Assembly: GCA_009843625.1 (NCBI GenBank)
Contig: VYDD01000458.1
Span: 1 to 11,705 of the forward strand
Length of the DNA stretch: 11,705 nt
Source: Gammaproteobacteria bacterium
Lineage (GTDB): Bacteria > Gemmatimonadota > Gemmatimonadetes > Longimicrobiales > Gaopeijiaceae
Reading direction: 5' to 3'
In this document: positions 1 to 6,531 of the stretch, piece by piece
Position numbering within the stretch: position 1 is the stretch's first letter
Layout of the letters: every line of letters begins with the position of its first letter
Notes under the pieces: model-generated
What the model was told of the DNA's origin: nothing
Seen by the model: only the letters and a program-made list of their open reading frames with translations
Databases searched by the model: none
Translations under genes and position numbers: made by a program

Positions 1-155
1 GCGATGGGGTCGGGAAGGTCATGATCACCCTCGGGGCAACACGGAAGCCGATTGGTGTAGGCTGGAAGTACACAACCGCCTCGGATATGTTCTGGAACCC
101 GGAGAGGGGCGAGTGGCTCGGTCAGGCCATCACGCAGGGGGTGAACAAGCCATGA
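1..155 (+). CDS. C-terminal end of an unrecognised protein (5' end outside window)
   Basis: An open frame runs in from the left edge (first full codon at base 3) for 50 codons and stops at TGA 153-155. The visible tail begins DGVGKVMITLGATRKPIGVG, is rich in glycine and tryptophan, and ends QGVNKP. It is not transmembrane. The stop overlaps the ATG of the next lipoprotein gene (ATGA at 152-155), so the two are probably co-transcribed and translationally coupled. Because the following two genes encode lipoproteins, an envelope or periplasmic role is a reasonable guess. No family can be named from this fragment. Its reality rests on the uninterrupted frame, the non-random composition and the ATGA junction. 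Confidence 0.6.
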   Translation, partial: DGVGKVMITLGATRKPIGVGWKYTTASDMFWNPERGEWLGQAITQGVNKP

Positions 156-613
156 AGAACGGGGACGGCCGGGAACGCATGTTTTCGACGGCGGCCATCG
201 TCGCCCTCGTGCTGCTATCTGGATGCAAGAGCTGGCATCCGGTGACGGACACCCCGGAGAGCTGGATCGCCCGCGAGAACCCTCCGGAGGTCCGCCTGAC
301 GGCCGAAACCGGAGACCAGATGACGATCCGGCGCCCGATCGTGGTGAACGACTCGATCGTGTCGGCGTCCGCCCGGGTGGCGGTCGGACCATTCGCGCCC
401 CCCAGGCGTGGCGTGCGGTTGTCGGACGTGCACGGCTTCGAGGTCCCGCGGTTCGACCCGGTCAAGACGGCCGGTATGGCCGCCGGCTTCCTGGCGATTT
501 CCATCAGCTGGGCGCGAACCGTCGGCAGGCACGGCGGCGGGCAGCAGACCCCCGAGCCGCCGGTGGTGAAACTCGCGCCCGGCTTTCGGTTCATCTGGAG
601 CGTGATTCCATGA
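152..613 (+). CDS. small lipoprotein, function unknown
   Basis: Predicted 153-residue lipoprotein. The N-terminus has a charged n-region (MKNGDGRER), a hydrophobic stretch and the lipobox LLSGC, so Cys25 would be lipidated after signal peptidase II cleavage. The mature part starts KSWHPV and holds a basic/beta-rich stretch (EVRLTAETGDQMTIRRP, then VVNDSIV). A C-terminal hydrophobic stretch lies around residues 95-112 (TAGMAAGFLAISISWA). Start at 152 was chosen because it makes an ATGA overlap with the preceding stop and follows a purine-rich AGGGGG about 10 bases upstream. An in-frame ATG at 113 would overlap the upstream gene heavily, and ATG 179 is a second option that keeps the signal peptide. 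The stop TGA 611-613 overlaps the next ATG (ATGA at 610-613). Small lipoproteins of this layout occur in diderm genomes, but I know of no assigned function. Confidence 0.75.
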   Translation: MKNGDGRERMFSTAAIVALVLLSGCKSWHPVTDTPESWIARENPPEVRLTAETGDQMTIRRPIVVNDSIVSASARVAVGPFAPPRRGVRLSDVHGFEVPRFDPVKTAGMAAGFLAISISWARTVGRHGGGQQTPEPPVVKLAPGFRFIWSVIP

Positions 614-1599
614 CCGGATCGCCACACGCCCGGCCGCGGCAACGCGACAGCCACGCCATGTGCAGTTGGCGGGGGCGTTCTCCATTCCCGGCCATGGCGC
701 GTGCCTGGACCTCGGCAGCCATGCTGGTCCTGTGCGCGTGCGGCGACGCGACGGGACCCACCCTGAGCCCCGGCGAGCGCTGCGGCTCGGACTCGAGCGC
801 GATCCCGACCTTCGCCGATCCGGCACTCGAAGCCGGCGTGCGCGCAGCACTCGACCTCGCTCCGGAGGAATCGCTCACCTGCGGACGCGTGGCTTCCCTC
901 GAGTCCCTGGGGGTCAACGCCACAGGGGTCCGCAACCTTTCGGGAATCGAAAACCTGACCGGCCTCACCGAACTTCTGGTTGCTCAGAACGGCATCGAGG
1001 ACCTGGGACCGCTTGCCGCGCTGACCGGTCTCGAGTACCTGGACGTGCGCGAGAATTCGATCACGGATCTGAGCCCGCTTGCCGGGCTGACCAGCATGTT
1101 CGCGCTCAGCTTCGGCGAAAACCAGGTTTCCGACCTGTCGGCCGTCCGCAACATGAGCCAGCTCGAACAGCTCGGCGGGTCGCACAACCGGATCAGCGAC
1201 CTCACGCCGCTGGCGGGACTCGAAACGCTGCTGCGGCTGGAGCTCTACAACAACGACATCACCGACCTCGGCCCTATCGGCGGCCTGTGGACGCTTCAGA
1301 CGCTGGATGTCGGTCGGAACACGGTTCCCGACTTGTCGGCCCTGACCGAACTCGACAACCTTCTCATCATCGGCCTCGAGCGGACCACGGTTACCGACCT
1401 CAGCCCGCTCGTCGACATGATCCTGCTGTCCTTCCTGGTGTTGGACGACAACCGCGAATTGAGCGACATCCAGCCCCTGATCGACAACCCGGGGGTCGGC
1501 CGGGACGACACGGTTTGGCTTGAGCGCACGGCCGTCTCCTGCGAGGACATCGAGATGCTCAGGGCGAAGCGCGCCACTGTGACGTCGAACTGCCCGTAG
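610..1599 (+). CDS. leucine-rich-repeat lipoprotein (internalin-type 22-residue repeats)
   Basis: Predicted 329-residue surface or periplasmic LRR protein. Residues 29-44 (MARAW...VLCAC) look like a short lipoprotein signal with Cys44 as lipidation site. Residues 65-110 resemble the helical cap that precedes such repeats (FADPALEAGVRAAL). From about residue 111 to 287 there are eight consecutive repeats of 22 residues (the last is 23), each ending in a consensus like N-x-I-x-D-L followed by S/G/T-P-L (NSITDLSPL, NRISDLTPL, NDITDLGPI). The end has a cysteine pair (VSCEDI and TSNCP), typical of a capped LRR solenoid. LRR domains usually bind proteins; the ligand is unknown. Start 610 gives an ATGA overlap and follows CTGGAG at 595-600. 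Starts at 658 or 694 are possible, and 694 would give a cleaner 15-residue signal. It converges on fbp with 28 bases between stops. Confidence 0.88.
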   Translation: MTGSPHARPRQRDSHAMCSWRGRSPFPAMARAWTSAAMLVLCACGDATGPTLSPGERCGSDSSAIPTFADPALEAGVRAALDLAPEESLTCGRVASLESLGVNATGVRNLSGIENLTGLTELLVAQNGIEDLGPLAALTGLEYLDVRENSITDLSPLAGLTSMFALSFGENQVSDLSAVRNMSQLEQLGGSHNRISDLTPLAGLETLLRLELYNNDITDLGPIGGLWTLQTLDVGRNTVPDLSALTELDNLLIIGLERTTVTDLSPLVDMILLSFLVLDDNRELSDIQPLIDNPGVGRDDTVWLERTAVSCEDIEMLRAKRATVTSNCP

Positions 1600-1627
1600 G
1601 TGGCTGCCGGCGCGGGCTCCGGTAGCG

Positions 1628-2665
1628 CTACGCTGAATCCGTCGCCTCTTCCTCAAGATGGGAGGCGGCTACATCCACCAACTCCCGCGCCCCGGCGAAG
1701 AGCGGTGTGCGCTGGTGAATGTGCCGGGGACGAATGTCGAGGATGTCCTCGGTGCCGTTGGTGGCCCTTCCTCCCGCCTGCTCCATGATCAGCCCCATCG
1801 GCGCCGCTTCGTACATCAGGCGCAGCTTCCCCTCCGGCTTCCCCCGGAAGGCGGGGTACATGAAGAGCCCGCCCACCAGCAGGGTGCGGTGGATGTCGGC
1901 CACCAGCGAGCCGATGTAGCGCGCCGAGAAGCCCTTGGCTCCCTCCGGCGGAGCCTTCTTGAAGTGGCGCACAAGCTCGTGCTGGCGAGGATCCCACCGG
2001 CGCGTGTAGGCCTCGTTGGTCGAATAGTGCAGAGCAGACGGCGAGGGGATCCGGATGTCACGCCGATTCAGGAGGAACTCGCCGCTCTCGGGGTCGCGGA
2101 TGAAGCCGTGCACGCCCCGCCCGCTGGTGTAGACCAGCACCGTGGCGGCTCCGTAGAGGATGTAGCCCGCGGCGATCTGGTCGCGGCCGGGACGGAGGAT
2201 TTCCGTGAGAGAGAGACCGGAACCGCGCGCATTGCCGGACCGGGAGCGGGGCAGCAGGGAGAAGATGGTGCCAACCGGGACGTTCACGCCCAGGTTGGAC
2301 GACCCGTCGAGCGGGTCCAATGCGAGGATGCAGCCCCCGTCGGGATGATTTGACGGAATCGGCATCAGGTCCTCGGCCTCTTCGGAGATGATGCAGCACA
2401 GCATCTCGGCATCGGCGACCTCCTCCACGACCGCGTTGTGGGCGTACTTGTCGATGCGGGTGGCGGCTTCGCCGTGGACGTTGCGGTCGCCCGTGCGCGG
2501 CAGGGTGCCGGTCAGTCCCGTGCGCGCCACCACCCGGGCGATGCGGGTGCCTGCGCGGGCGAGACCGGTGAGGACGTGAATCCAGTCCGGGGGTGTGGAT
2601 GAGTGGGCAGCTTCCTCGCTTTCGAGGAACGCCCCGAGGGTGGGCACGAGCGTGCGAGAGCGCAT
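1628..2665 (-). CDS. fbp: class I fructose-1,6-bisphosphatase
   Basis: Hydrolyses fructose 1,6-bisphosphate to fructose 6-phosphate and phosphate in the cytosol, the committed step of gluconeogenesis. The 345-residue product has the usual class I length. Landmarks in order: N-terminal TLGAFLESEE, metal-site acidic stretch SEEAED (94-99), the signature DPLDGSSN (117-124), RYIGSLVADIHRTLL (249-263) and KLRLMYEAAPM (280-290) of the sugar/metal pocket, and IHQRTPLFAGA near the C-terminus. All expected metal-binding acidic residues appear present. The frame is open upstream to 2794, but only the ATG at 2665 places the conserved TLxxF start correctly; the extra upstream residues look non-coding. 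No Shine-Dalgarno sequence is visible before 2665. It lies 136 bases downstream of the RES toxin gene on the same strand, with no clear promoter or terminator recognised between them. Confidence 0.95.
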   Translation of the reverse strand: MRSRTLVPTLGAFLESEEAAHSSTPPDWIHVLTGLARAGTRIARVVARTGLTGTLPRTGDRNVHGEAATRIDKYAHNAVVEEVADAEMLCCIISEEAEDLMPIPSNHPDGGCILALDPLDGSSNLGVNVPVGTIFSLLPRSRSGNARGSGLSLTEILRPGRDQIAAGYILYGAATVLVYTSGRGVHGFIRDPESGEFLLNRRDIRIPSPSALHYSTNEAYTRRWDPRQHELVRHFKKAPPEGAKGFSARYIGSLVADIHRTLLVGGLFMYPAFRGKPEGKLRLMYEAAPMGLIMEQAGGRATNGTEDILDIRPRHIHQRTPLFAGARELVDVAASHLEEEATDSA

Positions 2666-2801
2666 TGGGTGGGGACGACGGAGAGGGGTGTGAGTGAGGA
2701 TGCCTGGCGCAGCGCTGGCAATCTCGCACGAGCACGGGCTTCGGGACAGGGTTGGGGCCATCGGCATCGTGGCGCGGCTCGCCCCTCGCCTCAAGCCCGC
2801 A

Positions 2802-3257
2802 TTATGTCAACAAACGAACATCGTAGGAGAAGTGACGAGACCCGATGAGGCGGACCCCGACGGCGTCCGGATGCATCGGATTCACGAGCACGTTGCTCTC
2901 TTCGGGAACGAGCACGGATGGAACCCGCAGCAGCAGCTCTTCCTCCCTCCTGGCCCAATCGTCACCGATCGCCCGGCACCGGGGCGGCGACGGAGTCTGC
3001 TGCCAATCGGTGGGCAGGGATGCGGGTGCGCAGGCCAGCTCGCTCACGTCGTCGGGAACACCTATGCGCAACGCAACCAGATCGTCCGGTGCGTCTTCCG
3101 CGTCGATGTGCACCAGGTATTCCAGAGCCGCGAGCGAAAGGTGGGAGGCCGCGTAGACCGCGGGCGTTCCGCGAGAAGTCCACCGTGCCCCGTAAAGGCG
3201 GGCCCCCTCGCCATCGAGTGCCACATGGGCCTCGCGGGTGATCCGCCAGAGTTCCAA
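2802..3257 (-). CDS. RES-domain toxin of a type II toxin-antitoxin pair
   Basis: RES-domain proteins related to Mycobacterium tuberculosis MbcT and Pseudomonas putida Res degrade NAD+ and stop growth when not held by their antitoxin. The 151-residue product begins MELWRITREA, the typical start of the family. It continues with LYGARW (Arg25), PAVYAAS (Tyr35), AALEYL (Glu46), then LPTDWQ, IGDDWA and the characteristic VPSVLVPEESNVLVNPMHPD (112-131, with Ser114). Arg25, Glu46 and Ser114 match the Arg-Glu-Ser that name the domain; this placement is by pattern. The start is TTG at 3257: the frame is open to 3416, but no ATG or GTG lies between the antitoxin stop and the conserved LWRI, and the upstream residues are a proline/arginine-rich shadow inside the antitoxin gene. 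It lies 35 bases after the antitoxin stop, as expected for a co-transcribed pair. Confidence 0.9.
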   Translation of the reverse strand: MELWRITREAHVALDGEGARLYGARWTSRGTPAVYAASHLSLAALEYLVHIDAEDAPDDLVALRIGVPDDVSELACAPASLPTDWQQTPSPPRCRAIGDDWARREEELLLRVPSVLVPEESNVLVNPMHPDAVGVRLIGSRHFSYDVRLLT

Positions 3258-3292
3258 GGGAGATTCAGCGTGTAGTGCGTGTGGCCTTCGCG

Positions 3293-3724
3293 CTACGCGC
3301 CCAGCCCATGCTCGATGCGCCCCAGCACCCGCTCCACGAGGCGGGCGCCCACATCGCTGGCCAGAAGATCCAGGGGCCGCCGACCCTGGAGGGCACGGTT
3401 GGGCCTGCGGAGCCATCGTCTTGCCTTGGCAGTGTCGCCGATGGCTTCTTCGGCCGAGGCCACGACGCGGACCACCCGGGTGAGGCGGTCCGACTGCTCG
3501 CTGCTCAACCGGCGGCCCAGGCGCTTCCTGTGGGCAAGCGTACGCCGTGGGATGACCAGATCATGAAGTTCGGTTGCGTGCAGAGCACCGCCCTTCACCA
3601 CGCTCTCAACAGCTTGGACGGGCAGCCCGTAACGGACCGCATCCTCAAGATCCAGTTCGGACCGGATGTCGCGACCGAGAGCCTGCGGCCCGCCAAGATG
3701 TTCGGCCAGAGCCTGTGGGGTCAT
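3293..3724 (-). CDS. MbcA/ParS/Xre-type antitoxin (DUF2384)
   Basis: Antitoxin partner of the downstream RES toxin, 143 residues. The N-terminal half (about 26-75) looks like the Xre-like helical DNA-binding region: RYGLPVQAVESVV, LHDLVIPRRTLAHRKR. The C-terminal half carries the DUF2384 signature: AKARRWLRRPNRALQG (99-114), RPLDLLASDVG (116-126) and the terminal RIEHG (136-140). In characterised homologues this region binds and occludes the toxin, while the N-terminal region represses the operon. The ATG at 3724 is preceded by a strong GGAGGG (3728-3733). A promoter (3754-3782) and a palindrome (3738-3747) lie directly upstream, fitting autoregulation. The gene sits between comEC and the toxin and is transcribed from its own promoter, 77 bases after the comEC stop. 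Confidence 0.93.
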   Translation of the reverse strand: MTPQALAEHLGGPQALGRDIRSELDLEDAVRYGLPVQAVESVVKGGALHATELHDLVIPRRTLAHRKRLGRRLSSEQSDRLTRVVRVVASAEEAIGDTAKARRWLRRPNRALQGRRPLDLLASDVGARLVERVLGRIEHGLGA

Positions 3725-3727
3725 TCA

Positions 3728-3733
3728 CCCTCC
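3728..3733 (-). promoter_or_regulatory. Shine-Dalgarno sequence of the antitoxin gene
   Basis: Minus-strand GGAGGG, four bases from the end of GGAGG to the ATG at 3724. It is the clearest ribosome-binding site in the window and fixes the antitoxin start. The toxin gene has no comparable site before its TTG, which would favour antitoxin over toxin synthesis. Confidence 0.8.
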
Positions 3734-3737
3734 AGTG

Positions 3738-3747
3738 GCAATATTGC
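3738..3747. promoter_or_regulatory. candidate operator: perfect 10-bp palindrome
   Basis: GCAATATTGC is a perfect palindrome in otherwise very GC-rich DNA. It begins at about the expected transcription start of the promoter at 3754-3782 and lies in the 5' leader of the antitoxin mRNA. Xre/ParS-type antitoxins repress their own operon through palindromic sites near the promoter, so operator function is a reasonable inference; the sequence alone does not prove it. Confidence 0.5.
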
Positions 3748-3753
3748 ATAGGT

Positions 3754-3782
3754 ATAATGGGCAAACGCCCGAACCGCGTCAA
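3754..3782 (-). promoter_or_regulatory. sigma70-type promoter of the toxin-antitoxin operon
   Basis: On the minus strand a -35 TTGACG (3777-3782, 5 of 6 consensus) is followed by a 17-base spacer and a -10 CATTAT (3754-3759, 4 of 6). The expected start is near 3747, giving a leader of about 23 bases to the antitoxin ATG. The spacer contains a small inverted repeat GGGC-AAAC-GCCC (3759-3770, plus strand) that could be a second protein-binding site. This is the best promoter match I found in the window. Confidence 0.6.
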
Positions 3783-3801
3783 GGATTCCGTCCACGGGCG
3801 G

Positions 3802-6132
3802 CTAACACGCCGCGAGCACCGGGCAGCGTTCCACCGAGAGCGTGAAGTCCCCCGTGGGGAAGGCGCGGACGCGCACGACTCCCTGAAGGTCCGTGCGCGC
3901 GAGATCGACGCCGGCCCGCTCGAGGCGGTCGAGGATCTCCGCGTGCGGGTGTCCGTAGCGGTTGCGGGCGCCCGCCGAGACCACCCCCAGTTCGGGCTGG
4001 GTGAACTCGAGGAGTCTCCAGGAGGTCGAGGTGCGGCTGCCGTGGTGTCCCGCCTTCAGCAGGTCGAGGGGCGGGATGTGGCCCGCGGCCAGGAGCGCGT
4101 CTTCCACCGCGGCGGGAGCATCGCCGGGGAGAAGTGCGGTGAATTCGCCGTAGCGCAGCAACAGGACGACGGACTGGTCGTTGGCTTCTCCGCTGGCAAC
4201 GGAGTCGGCGGCGCCCCCGGGATGCAGCACCTCCAGGGTGACGCCGTCCACGGAGACGCGATCCCCGGCGCGCGCGGCGAACCAGGTGGCGCCCCGGGCC
4301 TGAGCCCGCTCGAGGGCGGCTACGTAGGCGGGCCGTGCGGCGGGGGCTCCGGGGTCGAGGACGCGGAGCACGTCGAGTTCCGAGAGGACGGCGTTGGCGC
4401 CTCCGATGTGATCCAGGTCCGGGTGGGTGAGGATGAGCGCTTCCAGGCGCACGGCGCCTCGCCTTCTCAGGTAGGGGACGACGATGCGCGCTCCGGAGTC
4501 GAAGGTGCGCGAGCGTGGGCCGGTGTCGATGAGGATCCAGCGGCTGCCCGGGGTGCGGATGGCCACCGCATCACCCTGGCCCACGTCAAGGAAGACCAGC
4601 TCCATGGCACCACCGTTCCCGATGAGCGCGGGAATGGGCCAGGCCACCAGCGTGGCCGCCAGCGAGGCCACCAACACGGCCGCGCGCACCCGGGGACGGA
4701 GGCGCAGGGCAAGGCCCCGGACGACGAGCCAATAGATGGCCAGGGCGGCGGTGGCGGCCACGATCCACCAGCGGGGCGTCCACACGGCGGCCCCGGGAAG
4801 ATCCACCACCAACGAGACGATGGCGCCGGCGAGCTGGAGAAACAGGTCGACACCCCCCGCGAAGATGCCCGCCAGGGGGAGAGAGATGAAGGAGAGCAGG
4901 ATGGACAGGATCATTCCCGGGATGGCGGCCGCGACCAGCGGTCCGGCGACCAGGGTCACCGGAATGCCGGCGGTGGCGAAGTAGCCGAAGTGCCAGGCGA
5001 CCAGCGGGAAGGTGGCGGCGGTCGCGGCGATCCCCGAGGCGAGGCCGGTGCGCAGCGCCGATGGAAGGCGGCCAAGCCGGCCCGTGCGCAGAACCCGGCT
5101 CACCGGGGGAGAGAGAAGGACGAGACCCGCCGCGCCCGCGAAGGAGAGCTGGAAGGCCACCGAGACGATCGCGTCCGGGCGGGCCGCGAGCAGGGCGATG
5201 AAGGCCGTGGCGAGCGCGCCCAGCGACGATACCCGGCGCCCCAGCAGGCGGCCCGCCGCCAGCGCCGCCAGGATGAAGGCCGCGCGGGTGGCTGCCACCG
5301 GGGAGCCGATGGCGAGCACGTAGGCCCAGCTGCCGCCGGCGGCCGCCAGCGGCGCGCGGCCGGGACCGAGCCCGATGCGGCGTGCTAGCAGGTAGAGGAT
5401 GGCGGCCATCACCCCCACGTGGAAGCCGGAGATGGCGAGCAGGTGGGCGATGCCGGCGCGCGCCCACTGGTCGCGGACCTCGCGGGCAAGACGCTCGCGG
5501 CGGGCCAGGATGAGCGCCTCGCCGAGGCCGGCGCGGGCCGGGTACAGGACGTCGAGGCGCTCGCGTACGACGGCCCGCAGGCGCACGGCAAGCGGGACCG
5601 CCGGGGCCCCTGTGTCCACCTCGAGGGCGCGCACCACCAGGGTGCCCGCGTACTCGGGGGGCATGCCGCGGCGCAATGGACGCGCCAGCCACTGGCCGCG
5701 AATCACCAGCGACGCGGAGGCGGGTGGGGCTGAAACGTCCTCCCGGACGACCGCGCGCACCCGGGCGCGGCATCCCCCGGGCAGCCCTGAGCGGGCGATA
5801 AAGGGCGCCGCACCCTCCCCGGGCACGCCCTCGAAGTAGCCGCGCAACTCCAGGGTCGCGCCGTCCGGGATCGCGAGCTGGCAGCTGCGGGTGCGCGCGC
5901 CGGCCGAGGCCGTGCCGTGGAGCAGTCCGCCGCACAGGGCGAGAAGGAGACCGGTCGGGAGGGGCAGCGGGCGGAGGCGGGCTGGCCGGCTCGGCGGTGC
6001 GTCGGGGCCGGAGCGCGGCCATGCAAACTGCGGGCGCTCCCATGCGAATATGAGCCAGCAGAGCAGCGATCCGGCCAACACCGCCGGCGTGAGCCACGCC
6101 GGCAGGTGAACCAGGGCCGTCCCCAGCCCCAA
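3802..6132 (-). CDS. comEC: ComEC/Rec2 competence DNA channel protein
   Basis: Inner-membrane protein that carries incoming single-stranded DNA across the membrane during natural transformation. From the TTG at 6132 it is 776 residues, the usual length. Order of domains: N-terminal membrane helices and a soluble DUF4131/OB-like region (about 1-200); the multi-helix Competence domain (about 205-490), with the hallmark HLLAISGFHVG at 230-240 and the VAFQLSFAGAAGL stretch; then a metallo-beta-lactamase-like domain (510-776). This last has LVFLDVGQGDAV, the metal motif HPDLDH (570-575) followed by IGG, LLPGD (near 670), GHHGS (695-699) and NRYGHPH (724-730), so the nuclease-like site looks complete. 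The true start is uncertain: the frame continues upstream and an ATT codon at 6162 would give IPPVAWLALALGLG, closer to usual ComEC N-termini. A purine-rich GAGGAGGG lies at 6178-6185. It follows lapA on the same strand. Confidence 0.94.
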   Translation of the reverse strand: MGLGTALVHLPAWLTPAVLAGSLLCWLIFAWERPQFAWPRSGPDAPPSRPARLRPLPLPTGLLLALCGGLLHGTASAGARTRSCQLAIPDGATLELRGYFEGVPGEGAAPFIARSGLPGGCRARVRAVVREDVSAPPASASLVIRGQWLARPLRRGMPPEYAGTLVVRALEVDTGAPAVPLAVRLRAVVRERLDVLYPARAGLGEALILARRERLAREVRDQWARAGIAHLLAISGFHVGVMAAILYLLARRIGLGPGRAPLAAAGGSWAYVLAIGSPVAATRAAFILAALAAGRLLGRRVSSLGALATAFIALLAARPDAIVSVAFQLSFAGAAGLVLLSPPVSRVLRTGRLGRLPSALRTGLASGIAATAATFPLVAWHFGYFATAGIPVTLVAGPLVAAAIPGMILSILLSFISLPLAGIFAGGVDLFLQLAGAIVSLVVDLPGAAVWTPRWWIVAATAALAIYWLVVRGLALRLRPRVRAAVLVASLAATLVAWPIPALIGNGGAMELVFLDVGQGDAVAIRTPGSRWILIDTGPRSRTFDSGARIVVPYLRRRGAVRLEALILTHPDLDHIGGANAVLSELDVLRVLDPGAPAARPAYVAALERAQARGATWFAARAGDRVSVDGVTLEVLHPGGAADSVASGEANDQSVVLLLRYGEFTALLPGDAPAAVEDALLAAGHIPPLDLLKAGHHGSRTSTSWRLLEFTQPELGVVSAGARNRYGHPHAEILDRLERAGVDLARTDLQGVVRVRAFPTGDFTLSVERCPVLAAC

Positions 6133-6189
6133 GGCCAGGGCCAGCCAGGCTACCGGCGGAATCCAGGTGTTCGGCTGCCCTCCTCGGCC

Positions 6190-6220
6190 AGATTACACAT
6201 TTTACGCAATTTACGTATTC
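6190..6220 (-). promoter_or_regulatory. AT-rich island between lapA and comEC, possible promoter
   Basis: About 30 bases are strikingly AT-rich for this window. On the minus strand they contain TGTAAT, five of six bases of a -10 box, and two CGTAAA copies nine bases apart (6201-6206 and 6210-6215). No good -35 box was found at the right distance. It overlaps the last codons of lapA. It could be a comEC-specific promoter or only the relaxed composition of an intergenic gap; confidence is low. Confidence 0.25.
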
Positions 6221-6531
6221 TCGCCGCCCGCCGTGTCCTCCGCATCGAAGAGGTCGCGCTGGGTCAGGTCCGTAGCGCCCTCGGCGCGCGCCTCCTCGAT
6301 GAGCCGGTCGCGCAGGATCTTGCGCACGCGCAGATCGGTGTGGAGCCCGGCCAGAAGCATCACCAGCATGCCCACCAGGAGCGCCGCAAAAGCCACCATC
6401 GTGACCGGGAACCGGTAGAACTGGGCGAACCCCAAGTCGAGCGTGATGCGCTGGTCGCCGTTATGCGCGGTAAACCAGATCACCAGCCCGACAAAGGCCG
6501 CCACTCCGGTCAGGGCCAGCCATCTGCTCAA
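6211..6531 (-). CDS. LapA-domain (DUF1049) small inner-membrane protein
   Basis: Predicted 106-residue membrane protein. Two hydrophobic segments (about 5-21, LALTGVAAFVGLVIWF, and 42-62, PVTMVAFAALLVGMLVMLLA) flank a short loop with NGDQRITLDLGF. A charged helix (about 66-87, RVRKILRDRLIEEARAE) and an acidic tail follow. This is the layout of LapA/YciS, which in Escherichia coli works with LapB in control of lipopolysaccharide assembly; no lapB lies in this window. The start is TTG at 6531, overlapping the miaB stop by four bases (TTGA) and preceded by GGAG five bases upstream. The frame is open much further upstream, but that part is a shadow of miaB. Function here is by family only. Confidence 0.8.
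   Translation of the reverse strand: MSRWLALTGVAAFVGLVIWFTAHNGDQRITLDLGFAQFYRFPVTMVAFAALLVGMLVMLLAGLHTDLRVRKILRDRLIEEARAEGATDLTQRDLFDAEDTAGGENT

Noticed and set aside
1600..1631. Possible bidirectional terminator between the LRR gene and fbp (palindrome GTAGCGCTAC at 1622-1631)
   Set aside because: The palindrome has no loop-forming arms of useful length and no T-tract on either strand; it overlaps the fbp stop and is probably chance.
130..1656. Minus-strand open frame of 508 codons opposite the lipoprotein and LRR genes
   Set aside because: Repetitive charged composition that mirrors the LRR repeats of the plus strand; the plus-strand product has lipobox and clear repeats.
2782..2810. Perfect minus-strand TTGACA at 2805-2810 as an fbp promoter -35 box
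   Set aside because: At a 17-base spacing the sequence is GAGGGG, not a -10 box, and the hexamer is simply the last codons of the toxin gene.
3574..5388. Long plus-strand open frame (604 codons) opposite comEC
   Set aside because: Its translation is Arg/Gly/Glu/Gln-rich low-complexity sequence without any domain, as expected opposite a GC-rich gene; comEC on the other strand has full family signatures.
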